Positions 1 through 9,381 of a stretch of DNA of 64,000 bases are shown piece by piece. Source of the DNA: Phorcus lineatus. Its lineage: Eukaryota; Mollusca; Gastropoda; Trochida; Trochidae. Within the stretch, counting starts at the first letter, position 1. Each line of letters begins with the position of its first letter. A program made the position numbers and the translations under genes. The notes under the pieces are model-generated. The model was not told the origin of the DNA, searched no databases, and was given only the letters and a program-made list of their open reading frames with translations. The stretch is taken from the NCBI GenBank assembly GCA_921293015.1, contig OV121092.1:3354001-3418000 (forward strand), read 5' to 3'.

Positions 1-67
1 CACATATGACATTAAGGTTTGTATCAAAGGTAAATAATATGTTATAAAAATCACGGAGTGGCTCTTT
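1..67. mobile_element. Right end of a TTAA-type MITE cut by the window edge
   Basis: The first bases match the right ends of the MITE copies at 21,509-21,982 and 31,654-31,934. All share a run ending in CACGGAGTGGCTCTTTA. Only the terminal part lies inside the window. Confidence 0.65.
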
Positions 68-299
68 ATGAAGACATGATATGTTAGAGATTGTTGCCTA
101 TTTATGGGGTTTTGAGAGGCAATATTGGTGTCAGATGCAGCCTCCAGCTGGTCAAAAAGCTCCCTTGTAAAAGAGAAGATTGTTAAGTTTCATGTGTATT
201 AATAGTTAGAGAGTGTGTACAGGCGGTACAAAGGGTGAACTGAGAAGAGGGAAAGAGTGATCCACACAAACCTTCCAACTGATCAAAAGGTATGTAAGA

Positions 300-430
300 G
301 ATTGTGGTGTATGTAGGGATGGAGAGGGTGTACTAGGGGTTGTACTGGGGGTGTACTGGGGTTTTACTAGGGCGTGTACTTGGGGTGTTCTAGGGGGTGT
401 ACTGGGGGTGTTCTAGGGGTATAGGGGAAG
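300..430. repeat. G-rich short tandem repeat
   Basis: About six imperfect copies of a GGGGTGTACTGG-like unit of roughly 18 bp, alternating with GGTGTTCTAGG variants. No gene is visible around it. Confidence 0.7.
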
Positions 431-1224
431 AGTGTGACTAGCAAACCTACCAGCTGATCAAGGAGAATTGAGCTACATAACCTAGCCTCCAACAAATGCT
501 TTTGCATGAACTGTTCAACTTTGGATAAACAGACACTGTGCGTTTAGTAATTTATGAGGCCATCCAGACAACCACTTTCAAATATTCTATTAGAGTTTTC
601 CTTTTAAATGTGATGTGTTAAGTAGATATTTACAGTTAAATAAAAACAGTAGGCCTTTTAGTCTCCCTGCCACATAAGGTGCACTATCCAATCATTCATT
701 CTCTCCCGACAGAGGCAGCTCAAGTCATAAAGTCATAAGATCTGACCTAACCTCTGTTTCACACGAGCAATAATTCTCTGGCTAGAGTTGGAGAAGCCTT
801 GCAATCTAACTTAGTGCAATCAGCGATGCTCTTTCAAAGGTAATCTTTCGAAAAATATCAGTCATTTCAGTATGCTTCAGGGAATTTATTCAATTACTTT
901 GAACTTTGTTTTTTTAATTGAGCAACATCATGAAAATGTAAATCATGGCTAAGGCCTCCGTGACAACAACTCATCATTCAATACAAGAAGTGTTTTCGTC
1001 GTCTGCAATTTCTCTGTTACAAAAAATACTAGGCAAATCTGCTACAAGCCTGACAAATGTATTAAAACAGGTTAGCATAAGATTTTATTACTTGAGCCAC
1101 TTTTAGGGATGAGAATGCTAGTCTTTTATATCACTAATTAAATGCAATGGCGGCAAGTGTTTCAATCAACCCCATTCCAATTACTTTTGTATGACCATCT
1201 ATTCTTGTGTATTTCATTTCAACT

Positions 1225-1690
1225 TTAAAGGGCCACAGAGTATGTTGTTGGAGTCAAATATGCCAAACTTCATAAAGGATGTTATTTTATCGAGAAGTGG
1301 TGGTTGTTTCCCAAAATTATCATCTTGGTGCTATTTAGTTCAATATAGTGACAAAAAAAACAAGTTAAGTCCGATTTGTTATTGAAGACCGGACAATGAC
1401 GCTCCTCAATGACTCAAACGTTATTTTGGAAACTTAACAGCAGACACAAATGTAAGTACGGATTGGTAGTATTAATTAGGACTTTTAACTAATATCCATG
1501 TAAAATATATGCAGAATTTCGATGTCCTGACATTAATATACATTGAAAACGTGAAAATACCACAATTTTGGAATTTGGGAGTTAAAGGTAAGAGTTAGGT
1601 AGGAAATTTGAACTTAATTGAGGACATATGGTAATTTGGTTCTTATTTAAGGAACAAAAAAATCCTAAAACATACTCTGTGTCACTTTAA
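1225..1690. mobile_element. TTAA-flanked MITE (long form)
   Basis: It begins with TTAA followed by AGGGCCACAGAGTAT and ends with ATACTCTGTGTCACT then TTAA, so the ends are inverted repeats flanked by a TTAA target. The interior (near GTTGTTGGAGTCA and GCCAAACTT) matches the copies at 21,509-21,982 and 31,654-31,934. There is no coding capacity. TTAA targets are typical of piggyBac-type elements, so this is probably a non-autonomous derivative. Confidence 0.65.
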
Positions 1691-2887
1691 CGTTGAAGGG
1701 CTGCAGTTAGCGATACACTAGACAATGAGAAAAAAGAATTCCCCAATTCACATTATTTCAATTTACACCTTACTCCATGCAGTTTGGGTGACATCAGTAA
1801 AAAAATATAATTTATTAATCAAATAAATTATTCCTCAACTTCGTACCCTAAGCCCTTAACCCTTAGTTATAACATTGAGCTAAGATCACCTTAGGCTAAG
1901 GAAGCCGTGTTCAAATGGGTTTTAACGATTAATAGTTTCGATTTTGTTTCATTTATGGTGATTTATATCAACTTTGATATGTACAAAAACCATCAAAACA
2001 TGTGGATATACATGTATCTTTCTAAATAAATACATTTAAATGTCATCATGACATTGACAACTATGCGAGTTATGGTTGTAGCTTTGTGCCTAAGTTGCGG
2101 CCCCCCATGTTGCTAGGGGTCCCGCTTGTACACCATATATCCTCGGTTAGATGCCGGCCTCGGCTTTACGCCGATGGTATTCTGTTTGAAGAAACAAGAC
2201 ACCTACCTACACGAAACCTAATTGAAATCTATTATCAACATTTTTTTTACATAAAAAATGGTCCTCATTAGAAAGAAGAGAATATGTCGGGCAAACCATA
2301 CCTTGTATTGGTATTAGATAGAGCAATCATCTTACAGTTTAAGAACGAAAACACAACACTACTTACGTCTTTGGATAATTGCTTTTTTAAACAATAGCAA
2401 AGTATTTTTTACTTCAAAATTCAAATTTCCTTTACCTGTGAATGAAAAAATTCAATAATTGTTGCTGTAAAACGGTCTAGTGAATTCTTTCAACTAAAGA
2501 AATGACACCCGTTTTACTGTATGAAGCGTCAAAATAACAAAATTACGAATATGTCACATTCCATTAAATTGCCCCATGAATTGCCCTTCATTTTGTAAAT
2601 AGCAGATGCTTAAATAGGTTCTTTGTGTATATTATTTCGATTTGCTAAACCGGGTCTCGAATAAACCACACGACTGTAGGTGTCTGAATAAATAGACGCC
2701 GTCTATTCGAGGAAATACGGTAACCAACAAAATCTCTTCTAAGAGCACTAACACATTTAAAGTCTTTCAACTTTTGTTATTCTATCTATTCAAGATTTTA
2801 ACATATTTTACCCTTGAGATTGCATTTTCAAAGTCATTTGAGTAGTGTCTCTGAATAAGTGTCTATATTTCATCTCCATACAAATCC

Positions 2888-3072
2888 TTAAAGGGACAGT
2901 AACAGGTGTTTTGAAAAAATATATTTTAGCAAATATACATAAGTGTTTAAGCAAATCTATTCTCTTCAGAGTTCAAACCATCTCAATACTCAGCCCAAAC
3001 AACCTTAGTCGTAGAGGAAATAATCAAGTATTATGATTTGGAAAACACTGGCGGCCATTGCAATACCTTTAA
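2888..3072. mobile_element. Small TTAA-flanked MITE, second family
   Basis: It starts TTAAAGGGACAG and ends with a TTTAA side whose complement reads TTAAAGGTAT. The interior (AGTCGTAGAG, AATCAAGTATT and GCGGCCATTG) recurs in inverted orientation at about 58,125-58,215, inside an intron of the homeobox gene. Non-coding. Confidence 0.5.
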
Positions 3073-3999
3073 ATCATAAGTAGGGAAATATATTCGTAAC
3101 CTTAAGCGACCCTAGTACCTTCCGTACAAACCCACTTCTTTTCATTAAAAAATTGTCTTGCAATTGGCAACATTTATATCCTAATATGAAGAAGGTCATA
3201 TGTTATGAGAATGAAAACCATGGCATGAAACTATCGATTTTGTACTCGCGTGATTCCATGATGCCCCGAGTTGACATAGGGTGTCCGAAACAGTATACAG
3301 ACGAGTAACTTATCCATATGCACGGATGGCGAACGGTAACCAATCGCGTTTGCCAATCAACACGACTTTGAATAGAATCATGTTTAAAGGCACTAGTGCA
3401 CGCTTTCACGGTTTAAATTGGCTATTTTAAGGTTTACGAGGACTTATGCATTCACTTAATCTTTCTATCGATGCAATGAAATACTTAAAATTCTTTACAA
3501 TTGACCTGCAATCAACAATGAAAAACTTATGACAGCCGCTATCGGCTTGGACATATAAAAAATCTAAGGTTAGCTGTGCACAATACGGATGTCTTATAGA
3601 CAGTTGAACTATTACTATGTGCAGCTGTTGAATTTACCTAAACTCTGAATTGAGACCAAAGAATGAATTATGTTTTATGAAAGCAATGTTGTAAATAAAC
3701 CGATTTAATAACACAGCATTAGCATTGCTATTAGATTGACCAAAGCAGCTGCCGTTTCCGCTTTTTTGGTTATAAGCAAAATCTTAATATTTCCGATATC
3801 GTAGTTCACGCGGATTTATTGTAACGTAACATTAAATACTTCCGGTCTTTAAAAATCCACTTTACTACCTGAATACGTACATATTCGTTAAATAACTTAC
3901 GAGGTAGATTACTTGAGTGAGGATCTTGAATAAAATCGAGAGATATGCAGTATCTATGCATTCGTTGTGTTCAAGAAATATTGGTGTGCACTAGTGCGT

Positions 4000-4285
4000 T
4001 TAATGGCAACTTTGAATAGAATCATGGTTAATGGGTAAGCGGATCCTCGAATCTTGTGATTGCCATTTCCTAATTTTCTCTATAGGAAGGTAGTTTGCTT
4101 CACAGACGAAGTCTCTCGTATGTTCGATTGGGTTGAGATCAGGACTCATTGCGGTCACACTTTTCAGTGGTATGGATCTCAAATTCTTCACTGATTTAAA
4201 GCGTAATATTGAATTCAAAATAACAAACCACAATATATTGCAACACTGACTAAAATATTCTCCAAGTTGCGCCAAGTTATTGGAA
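4000..4285 (-). pseudogene. Tc1-like transposase remnant
   Basis: The minus strand encodes SPDLNPIEH followed by a short helix-like stretch, the hallmark around the second catalytic aspartate of Tc1-family transposases. Only this short part is recognisable and upstream frames carry stops. The Polinton-like element starts at 4,292, and its far flank (12,609 onward, read on the minus strand) includes an RRHTT-type stretch resembling the preceding Tc1 motif. The element probably landed inside this dead transposon. Confidence 0.55.
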
Positions 4286-4291
4286 ACCAGT

Positions 4292-4643
4292 TGATGAAAG
4301 AGACTGTCTTAAACCGAAAATGTTTTTAACCGAAAATGAGTCATCACTTCCGAGACGCAGGTGTGTGGCATATCGGTGGAGCGCGTCCCCCCGCGACGAC
4401 ATCGAAGGGGGGGGGGGGGGGGGGGGGGGGATATCGTGTTCAACCGAAAATGTTTTTAACCGAAAATGACGTCATCACGTTGAGCGTCCCCACGTGACGT
4501 AATCGAGATTATTCGATCGATTTGTGCCATTCAAAATCGGTGGATGTATAGACAGAAACTTTATAGCGGGAAATGAGTCATCACTTCCGAGACGCAGGTG
4601 TTCGATTTGGACCAATCAAAATCGGCGGATTTATAGATAGAAA
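4292..4643 (+). repeat. Left terminal inverted repeat with AP-1 and CRE-like sites
   Basis: Pairs with 12,262-12,602. It differs mainly by a run of about 30 G near 4,408-4,430, which is short and interrupted on the right. Inside are internal duplications of an AACCGAAAATG module (4,311 and 4,443 regions) and of GAGTCATCACTTCCGAGACG. It contains two exact AP-1 sites (TGAGTCA, 4,337-4,343 and 4,574-4,580), a CRE (TGACGTCA, 4,467-4,474) and a CACGTGACGTAA stretch near 4,491. Confidence 0.92.
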
Positions 4644-4894
4644 GGACTGATTAATAAAATGACTTCAAACGTTAGTAGACGTCACTTTTACGTCCAGATT
4701 TACAGAGTTAATCGCGTATTGCTATTCAAGAGTGTGTAGAGGACAAAAGTATGAGTAATTCATCTCGTGAGTTTTTAGCCGAGACCTCCCTGTTCCCGTG
4801 GTAAAGACGAGACGGCAATAATGATAATGAGTTTCAATCATAACCGATAAAGTACTCTCATTTTAAAGACAGAAATTCATTTTATGAAAACTTA

Positions 4895-4922
4895 TGACGT
4901 CACAAGTCCACGTTTATAAAAG
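4895..4922 (+). promoter_or_regulatory. CRE plus TATA promoter of the IAP-like gene
   Basis: A palindromic TGACGTCA (4,895-4,902) lies 12 bases before TATAAAAG (4,915-4,922). The ATG follows at 4,961 in an ACCATGG context. The spacing fits a core promoter driving a very short leader. Confidence 0.6.
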
Positions 4923-4960
4923 ATTGGCACGACGATTCCTCGCGCATTTTCATTGAGACC

Positions 4961-5320
4961 ATGGACGTGTGCGGAAGGGATTTGTGTACCGATTCCGTTG
5001 CGAGTAGGAGTTCCCCTTCTCCTCGTAAGTACAGTAAGTACGAGGATCGACTGTTATCTTTTGACAAGTGGCCGATACAGATGAAGCAGAAACCTTCGGA
5101 GATGGCGTGTGCGGGACTGGTGTATACCAATTGCGGGGATAGAGTGTATTGTTTTTCCTGTTACATTCGATTGAGAGATTGGAAACAGAACGATGATCCG
5201 TGGGAAGAGCACAAAAAATGGTCACCGTCCTGTAATTACATTAACATGGTAGGAATGCATCATCAAAGGTCCGCGCATCGTATAGGATCTTTTAACGGAT
5301 CAACGCATTTCGCATTATGA
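4961..5320 (+). CDS. One-BIR inhibitor-of-apoptosis-like protein of the element
   Basis: An intact 119-residue protein. Residues ~27-92 form a BIR domain: SF..WP near 33-38, an AGLVYT core, CFSC, 16 residues to the histidine of EEH, then six residues to the last cysteine, giving the C-x2-C-x16-H-x6-C zinc site. There is no RING or second BIR, so it resembles a minimal IAP. In the family, BIR domains bind caspases or IAP antagonists in the cytoplasm; that this copy blocks host cell death is inference. The start is chosen for its strong Kozak context and the CRE/TATA pair just upstream. Its stop overlaps the ATG of the next small ORF (ATGATGA). Genes of this type are known in large DNA viruses and in host genomes, so capture from a host is likely. 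Confidence 0.85.
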   Translation: MDVCGRDLCTDSVASRSSPSPRKYSKYEDRLLSFDKWPIQMKQKPSEMACAGLVYTNCGDRVYCFSCYIRLRDWKQNDDPWEEHKKWSPSCNYINMVGMHHQRSAHRIGSFNGSTHFAL

Positions 5321-5508
5321 TGAAAGGGAGGCAACGAAACAAAACTAAGGTTGAAAACGAAAGTGACGTCATCATCATTTTTTCGCTTATAAATGTAACC
5401 AATTGGGAAGAACATTACTTTTCCGTTATAAATTTACCCAATGGGAAGGGACTTTTAGACTTTACGACCAATAGGCGACAGGTAACCATACCCTATATAG
5501 GCGAGTAA
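5317..5508 (+). CDS. Small ORF of doubtful coding status, 63 residues
   Basis: It overlaps the stop of the BIR gene by four bases. No domain is recognised. The DNA holds a direct repeat: two copies of a TATAAAT...CCAAT-like stretch (about 5,385-5,410 and 5,425-5,450), a CRE at 5,364-5,371 and a TATATAG at 5,494-5,500. The stretch may therefore be the promoter region of the PC4 gene rather than a gene. Confidence 0.3.
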   Translation: MMKGRQRNKTKVENESDVIIIFSLINVTNWEEHYFSVINLPNGKGLLDFTTNRRQVTIPYIGE

Positions 5509-5574
5509 AGACTCGGAGCTCTTTATTCCGCAGATAGCTTCGACTATCGACGTCAAGACTCTTTACGCAAAACG

Positions 5575-6138
5575 ATGGCTAACCAGGGGACAGAGACTGA
5601 CGCGTCCGTTGAAAAGTGTCGGCTAGATATCGGACAGAATGTATACGTCGTAGCCAAGGAGTGGCAGGGACAAACTTTAATACACGTCAGGGAGTACAAC
5701 AAAGGTACGGATGGGAAAGTCTATCCCACGCGCAAGGGTATTGCCTTGCAGCTGAGGCAATGGATCGAGTTGCAATCGAAAAGAATCGTTGTTGACGAAA
5801 CGATTCAACAATTGAGAGAGGGAAAAGAAGATAAACTATGCGGACATTTGGGTGCCAACGTGTACGTTAGCGTCAGCAAGACCTTCGTCGGTGTGGATCT
5901 TCGCAAATGGTGGTGGTGTGAGGAGTCTTCGGAGACGAAACCGTCTAAGAAAGGTATCTTTCTCCGTTTACATCAGTGGGAGAAACTGAAATGGGCCCTG
6001 GACGTCATCGTTGACTTTGTTCCCGAATTAAAAGACACAATACCTTGCGCTATGCAGGGAGACCATCAAAACCAACTCGGCTTCTTAGCGTGTGTTTTCT
6101 GTAACCCCAACGGATGTCACTTTTGGCAATCTTATTGA
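5575..6138 (+). CDS. Protein with two tandem PC4 (p15/Sub1) domains
   Basis: An intact 187-residue ORF. Residues ~17-80 carry the PC4 pattern: DIG..VYV, an LIHVREY strand, then P.RKGI.L..RQW..L and a closing helix. Residues ~88-150 repeat it in a more divergent form (LGANVYV, PSKKGIFLRLHQWEKL). The C-terminus has a CVFC pair. PC4 proteins bind single-stranded or melted DNA and act as transcription coactivators; in a mobile element a role in late transcription or DNA replication is plausible inference. The ATG sits in a good context (ACGATGG) after TATATAG at 5,494-5,500. A polyadenylation signal lies at 6,165-6,170, just past the stop. Single PC4 domains are the norm; two in one short protein is unusual. 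Confidence 0.82.
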   Translation: MANQGTETDASVEKCRLDIGQNVYVVAKEWQGQTLIHVREYNKGTDGKVYPTRKGIALQLRQWIELQSKRIVVDETIQQLREGKEDKLCGHLGANVYVSVSKTFVGVDLRKWWWCEESSETKPSKKGIFLRLHQWEKLKWALDVIVDFVPELKDTIPCAMQGDHQNQLGFLACVFCNPNGCHFWQSY

Positions 6139-6457
6139 TGTTTCACTGATTGGTATGACGTGTTAATAAAATGTTGAATTCGATACTATGTTGGTTGTTT
6201 GTATTTAGCTTAAATAGTTTAAACGGCTGCTGTTAAACGTTAAATGACACTTATCGTTTTATCTCAAATCAATAACAAGAGTATACATTCTATCTATATA
6301 TTTTATTACCCCCCCTACATACAAGTGCACAAAGGTCGGGGGACCATCCTCGTACACCTTTACAGAACATATAGTCATAATATCTGGACATTGGAAACTT
6401 TGACCCAAGAATTGAATTTCTTTGGCCAGTGAAGCCACTTAACATAATGCTGTTTTT
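6139..6457. other. Convergent non-coding gap inside the element
   Basis: Contains the rightward polyadenylation signal (6,165-6,170) and a leftward one (TTTATT at 6,302-6,307). A 62-codon open frame at 6,244-6,432 shows no domain and is probably chance. Confidence 0.5.
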
Positions 6458-6980
6458 TTAGGTCCTTTTCCTCAGGGCCTTCATTACTGTCTCTACTTTC
6501 CATACATCGCCGTCTCTTGCTTCTACCTTTTGAAGTTCTGATTGATAAAATGTTCCAACAATATCATCGCCATCGTAATCTTTGATTCTGTATAGAGGCA
6601 ATCCACCGCGCAGAATTTTCTGTGAGATAGTGAATATTTCCCCTGTCCACTTCTCGCCGTATTCTCTACTAAATACGTTACTAAGATGACTCAATCTCAC
6701 ACGATCTCCCACTTTAAATCTGAAGGACTTCTAACTATTTTCTTGGTATGTGTCTTCTTAGGCCAATACGTGCGCCACCAGATATTAGTTTCCTTTTCTT
6801 TAGTCACTTTAGAGGGTGACATTCCAATCGTTCTATGATAAGTATCATTATAACTATTCGCAAAGCTTTGTAGTTGATTAACGTAGTCATAAGACTGTTT
6901 GTAGGTGAAATAGCGGTAGCGTCGGGTCTTGATGGTTTTCAACACTCGTTTGGTTTCATTGTTAGTGAGTAGATGTTGAA
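6458..6980 (-). pseudogene. Truncated, frameshifted Polinton integrase (C-terminal part)
   Basis: Two overlapping minus-strand frames. The first (about 6,980-6,697) has the end of the retroviral-like integrase core, with a SYNDTYHRTIGMSP motif. The second (6,712-6,458) has GDRVRLS and a KWTGEIF...YRIKDYDG SH3/chromodomain-like tail. The frames meet at about 6,700-6,712, implying a frameshift. The N-terminal zinc region and the catalytic aspartates are absent: upstream the frame runs into the trinucleotide tract that encodes the poly-aspartate end of the ATPase gene. I conclude that a deletion joined this piece to the neighbouring gene. Confidence 0.8.
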
Positions 6981-9271
6981 TATCCCGCTTCTTCATCGTC
7001 GTCATCATCGTCGTCATTATCATTAGTATCATCGTCGTCGTCATCCTCATCATCAGTATCGTCGTCATCCTCATCATTAGTATCTTCATCGTCGTCATCC
7101 TCGTCGTCATTATCATTAGTATCATCGTCGTCGTCATCCTCATCATCAGTATCGTCGTCATCCTCATCATTAGTATCATCATCGTCGTCATTATCATCAT
7201 TAGTATCATCATCGTCGTCATCATCATCAGTATCATCATCAGTATCATCATCATCAGTATCATCATCAGTATCATCATCATCATCAGTATCAGTATCATC
7301 ATCATCAGTATCATCATCATCATCATCAGATTCTAACACATCCAAATCCATGTGTGATAATAGTTTTGCCTTATAGGGTCTGACGAGCCGTTTCACTTCT
7401 GAATTTAGGTTTTCATAAAAATGAAGGGTAGGTTCACCCGATAGTCTCAGTAGCTCGATTATGGACATAACCATTGGGCTATTGTATAAATATAACGTTG
7501 TACAAATGCCTGCATAAATCCTATTCAGGTATTCCGTTTGCATGATTTTTCCGAGTTTGTGCTTTATCCACGCTTGATCTTTCCCTTCGGATTCATACTT
7601 TTCTTTTTTTCTTTCAATATCATCTTTCATGTGGTCAACTTCATGATCCCAACTCTTATCGAGATAAAAGTTTTGCCATTTAGCATCGTCAATTTTCTGT
7701 TTCTTGACTCGAATATCATCCTCGTCTTCCCATTCGTGTATCCTTTTTAGTTTCGGTTCATCTCTCTCTCGGCACCGGAGTTTAACATGTCTCTGTAAAC
7801 AATAGATATCTTGGAAGAGGAGACCGCAAAAAACGCACGATGGCATAGTAGAGAACTCTTCACACGTCTGTTCACTCCAAAGGTCTGGCTCACTATGAAT
7901 ATCCCACTCTTCTTCGTCACACGTCTGTTCAATCCTTAGGTCTGGCTCACTATGAATATCCCACTCTTCTTCGTCACACGTCTGTTCACTCCTTAGGTCT
8001 GGCTCACTATGAATATCCCACTCTTCATCTCCTTTATTTATAGTTGATTCAGCGAGACCATTAGGACAAAGTCGTTCAGAGCTCGGCGTGGAAGGTTTCA
8101 GATCCACTAAAAGATGTCCGTAGGGCTGAGAAACGGCTTCTTCATACTTTTGCATGAGTATTTGTGTTTGCCCAGGATACATTTGTCTCGCTAAAGTCAT
8201 CACTTGTTGTTTGTCAACTGGGTTGTTGAACAGCACCAGATAATGACAATTCCTCCGTTGAGTAGGGTCTTTGTTATAGTACAAGTTTTGATTGATGGCA
8301 ATGACAGACAGATTTCTATGGTGACTCCCCTCTGTAAATAGATCATTGACTCGTGGGTCCTTGCTCGATGTCGACATGAGGTCATCTAACACGATAAGGT
8401 TTCTGATGTTAGGATCAATAAAATCATCTTTTTCCAAATCAGAAGGGATACCCTGTATAAATTCAACTCTTGGACATATTGTAGCTCTAATATCGTCATA
8501 CAGAGGCTGCCAACGCCTGTACAGCCATAGAATGCGTTGAGGGGGTGGCTGTATATTCTTTATAGATAATATTTGCATTACGAGGTAGCTTTTTCCACAA
8601 GATGTAGGTCCAGTCAAGTTCATGGTGAAAGGATGAATCAGAACTGACGCAGCAGCTTGATTTGTTGCAGCAGGAGCCCGAGCCAAAGGAGCAGAGGCCC
8701 GAGCCAAAGGAGCAGGAGCCCGAGCCAAAGGAGCAGGAGCCCGAGCCAAAGGAGCAGGAGCCCGAGCGAAAGGAGCAGGAGCCCGAGCCAAAGGAGCCAT
8801 GGTCCGAGCCCGAGCAGGAGCCAAATGAGCAGGAGCAGGAGCAGGAGCCATAGGAGCAGGAGCCCGAGCCAAAGGAGCAGGAGCGGGAGCCAAAGGAACC
8901 GTGGCCCGAGCCCGAGCGGGAGCCAAAGGAGCCGTGGCCCGAGCCCGAGCAGGAGCCAAAGGAGCAGGAGCGGGAGCCAAAGGAGCAGGAGCCCGAGCCA
9001 AATGAGCAGGAGGAGCCAAAGGAGCAGGAGAAGGAGCAGGAGCCAAAAGAGCAGGAGCCAAAGGAGCCATGGTCCTAGCCCGAGCGGGAGCCAAATGAGC
9101 AGAAGTAGGAGCAAAAGCCAAAGGATAAGGAACACTAGTCATAGGAGCCGGTATTGAATAACTGGGAGCTGACAAAGGCTGCTTAATGCAATGTACTTCT
9201 CTCATATGGCGTTTCATATTGGATGGTTTTGAGAAACGTTTTTTACAGAGAGGGCACATCATCTCGTCCAT
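6962..9271 (-). CDS. Packaging-type P-loop ATPase with zinc fingers, Ala/Pro repeats and poly-Asp tail
   Basis: An intact 769-residue ORF. In order: a C2H2 finger (CPLC...H...H, residues ~6-27); an Ala-Pro-Leu-Arg repeat region (~35-205); a P-loop GPTSCGKS (~221-228) and Walker B LIVLDDL (~291-297) followed by GSHHRNLSVI and LVLFNNP stretches typical of Polinton/adintovirus genome-packaging ATPases; three copies of EEWDIHSEPDL (~417-465); a second C2H2-like finger (CVFC...H...C, ~476-497); a helical region; and a poly-Asp tail (~647-760). The ATPase would drive DNA into capsids. Usual family members are only the ATPase domain, so the second finger region looks like a fused neighbouring Polinton gene. 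TATAAAAGG (9,325-9,333, minus strand) lies ~55 bases before the ATG. Confidence 0.88.
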   Translation of the reverse strand: MDEMMCPLCKKRFSKPSNMKRHMREVHCIKQPLSAPSYSIPAPMTSVPYPLAFAPTSAHLAPARARTMAPLAPALLAPAPSPAPLAPPAHLARAPAPLAPAPAPLAPARARATAPLAPARARATVPLAPAPAPLARAPAPMAPAPAPAHLAPARARTMAPLARAPAPFARAPAPLARAPAPLARAPAPLARASAPLARAPAATNQAAASVLIHPFTMNLTGPTSCGKSYLVMQILSIKNIQPPPQRILWLYRRWQPLYDDIRATICPRVEFIQGIPSDLEKDDFIDPNIRNLIVLDDLMSTSSKDPRVNDLFTEGSHHRNLSVIAINQNLYYNKDPTQRRNCHYLVLFNNPVDKQQVMTLARQMYPGQTQILMQKYEEAVSQPYGHLLVDLKPSTPSSERLCPNGLAESTINKGDEEWDIHSEPDLRSEQTCDEEEWDIHSEPDLRIEQTCDEEEWDIHSEPDLWSEQTCEEFSTMPSCVFCGLLFQDIYCLQRHVKLRCRERDEPKLKRIHEWEDEDDIRVKKQKIDDAKWQNFYLDKSWDHEVDHMKDDIERKKEKYESEGKDQAWIKHKLGKIMQTEYLNRIYAGICTTLYLYNSPMVMSIIELLRLSGEPTLHFYENLNSEVKRLVRPYKAKLLSHMDLDVLESDDDDDDTDDDDTDTDDDDDTDDDTDDDDTDDDTDDDDDDDDTNDDNDDDDDTNDEDDDDTDDEDDDDDDTNDNDDEDDDDEDTNDEDDDDTDDEDDDDDDTNDNDDDDDDDEEAGYSTSTH
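6985..7330. repeat. GAT/ATC trinucleotide tract (codes poly-Asp on the minus strand)
   Basis: Over 300 bases of ATC-rich triplets with TCG and AGT variants. On the minus strand they read Asp with scattered Thr, Asn and Glu in the ATPase gene, and Met/Leu in the shifted frame that continues into the integrase remnant. It marks the apparent deletion junction. Confidence 0.85.
7852..8030 (-). repeat. 57-bp tandem repeat, three copies, in frame
   Basis: Three near-identical 57-bp units (19 codons) in the ATPase gene, each encoding an acidic stretch with WDIHSEPDL and ending in EQTC. The length is a multiple of three, so the frame is kept. Confidence 0.85.
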
Positions 9272-9324
9272 AATGTAGTCACTTCGACTATCGGCTCATA
9301 AATGATGAAGATGACAAATTTGAT

Positions 9325-9333
9325 CCTTTTATA
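9325..9333 (-). promoter_or_regulatory. TATA box of the ATPase gene
   Basis: TATAAAAGG on the minus strand, about 55 bases upstream of the ATG at 9,271. It lies between the ATPase start and the truncated polymerase. Confidence 0.55.
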
Positions 9334-9381
9334 GTGTGGGGATTCTCCAATGACCATAAGCCAAGCTAGCAATTCCATCGT

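Noticed and set aside
4408..4430. Run of about 30 G as a possible regulatory G-quadruplex
   Set aside because: The right terminal repeat has only a short interrupted run, so it is more likely homopolymer slippage or a sequencing artefact.
8657..9157. Plus-strand ORF reading as an SR-like (RSRSPSQ) protein
   Set aside because: It is the antisense of the Ala/Pro-repeat region of the ATPase gene; Arg/Ser periodicity is a by-product of the repeat.
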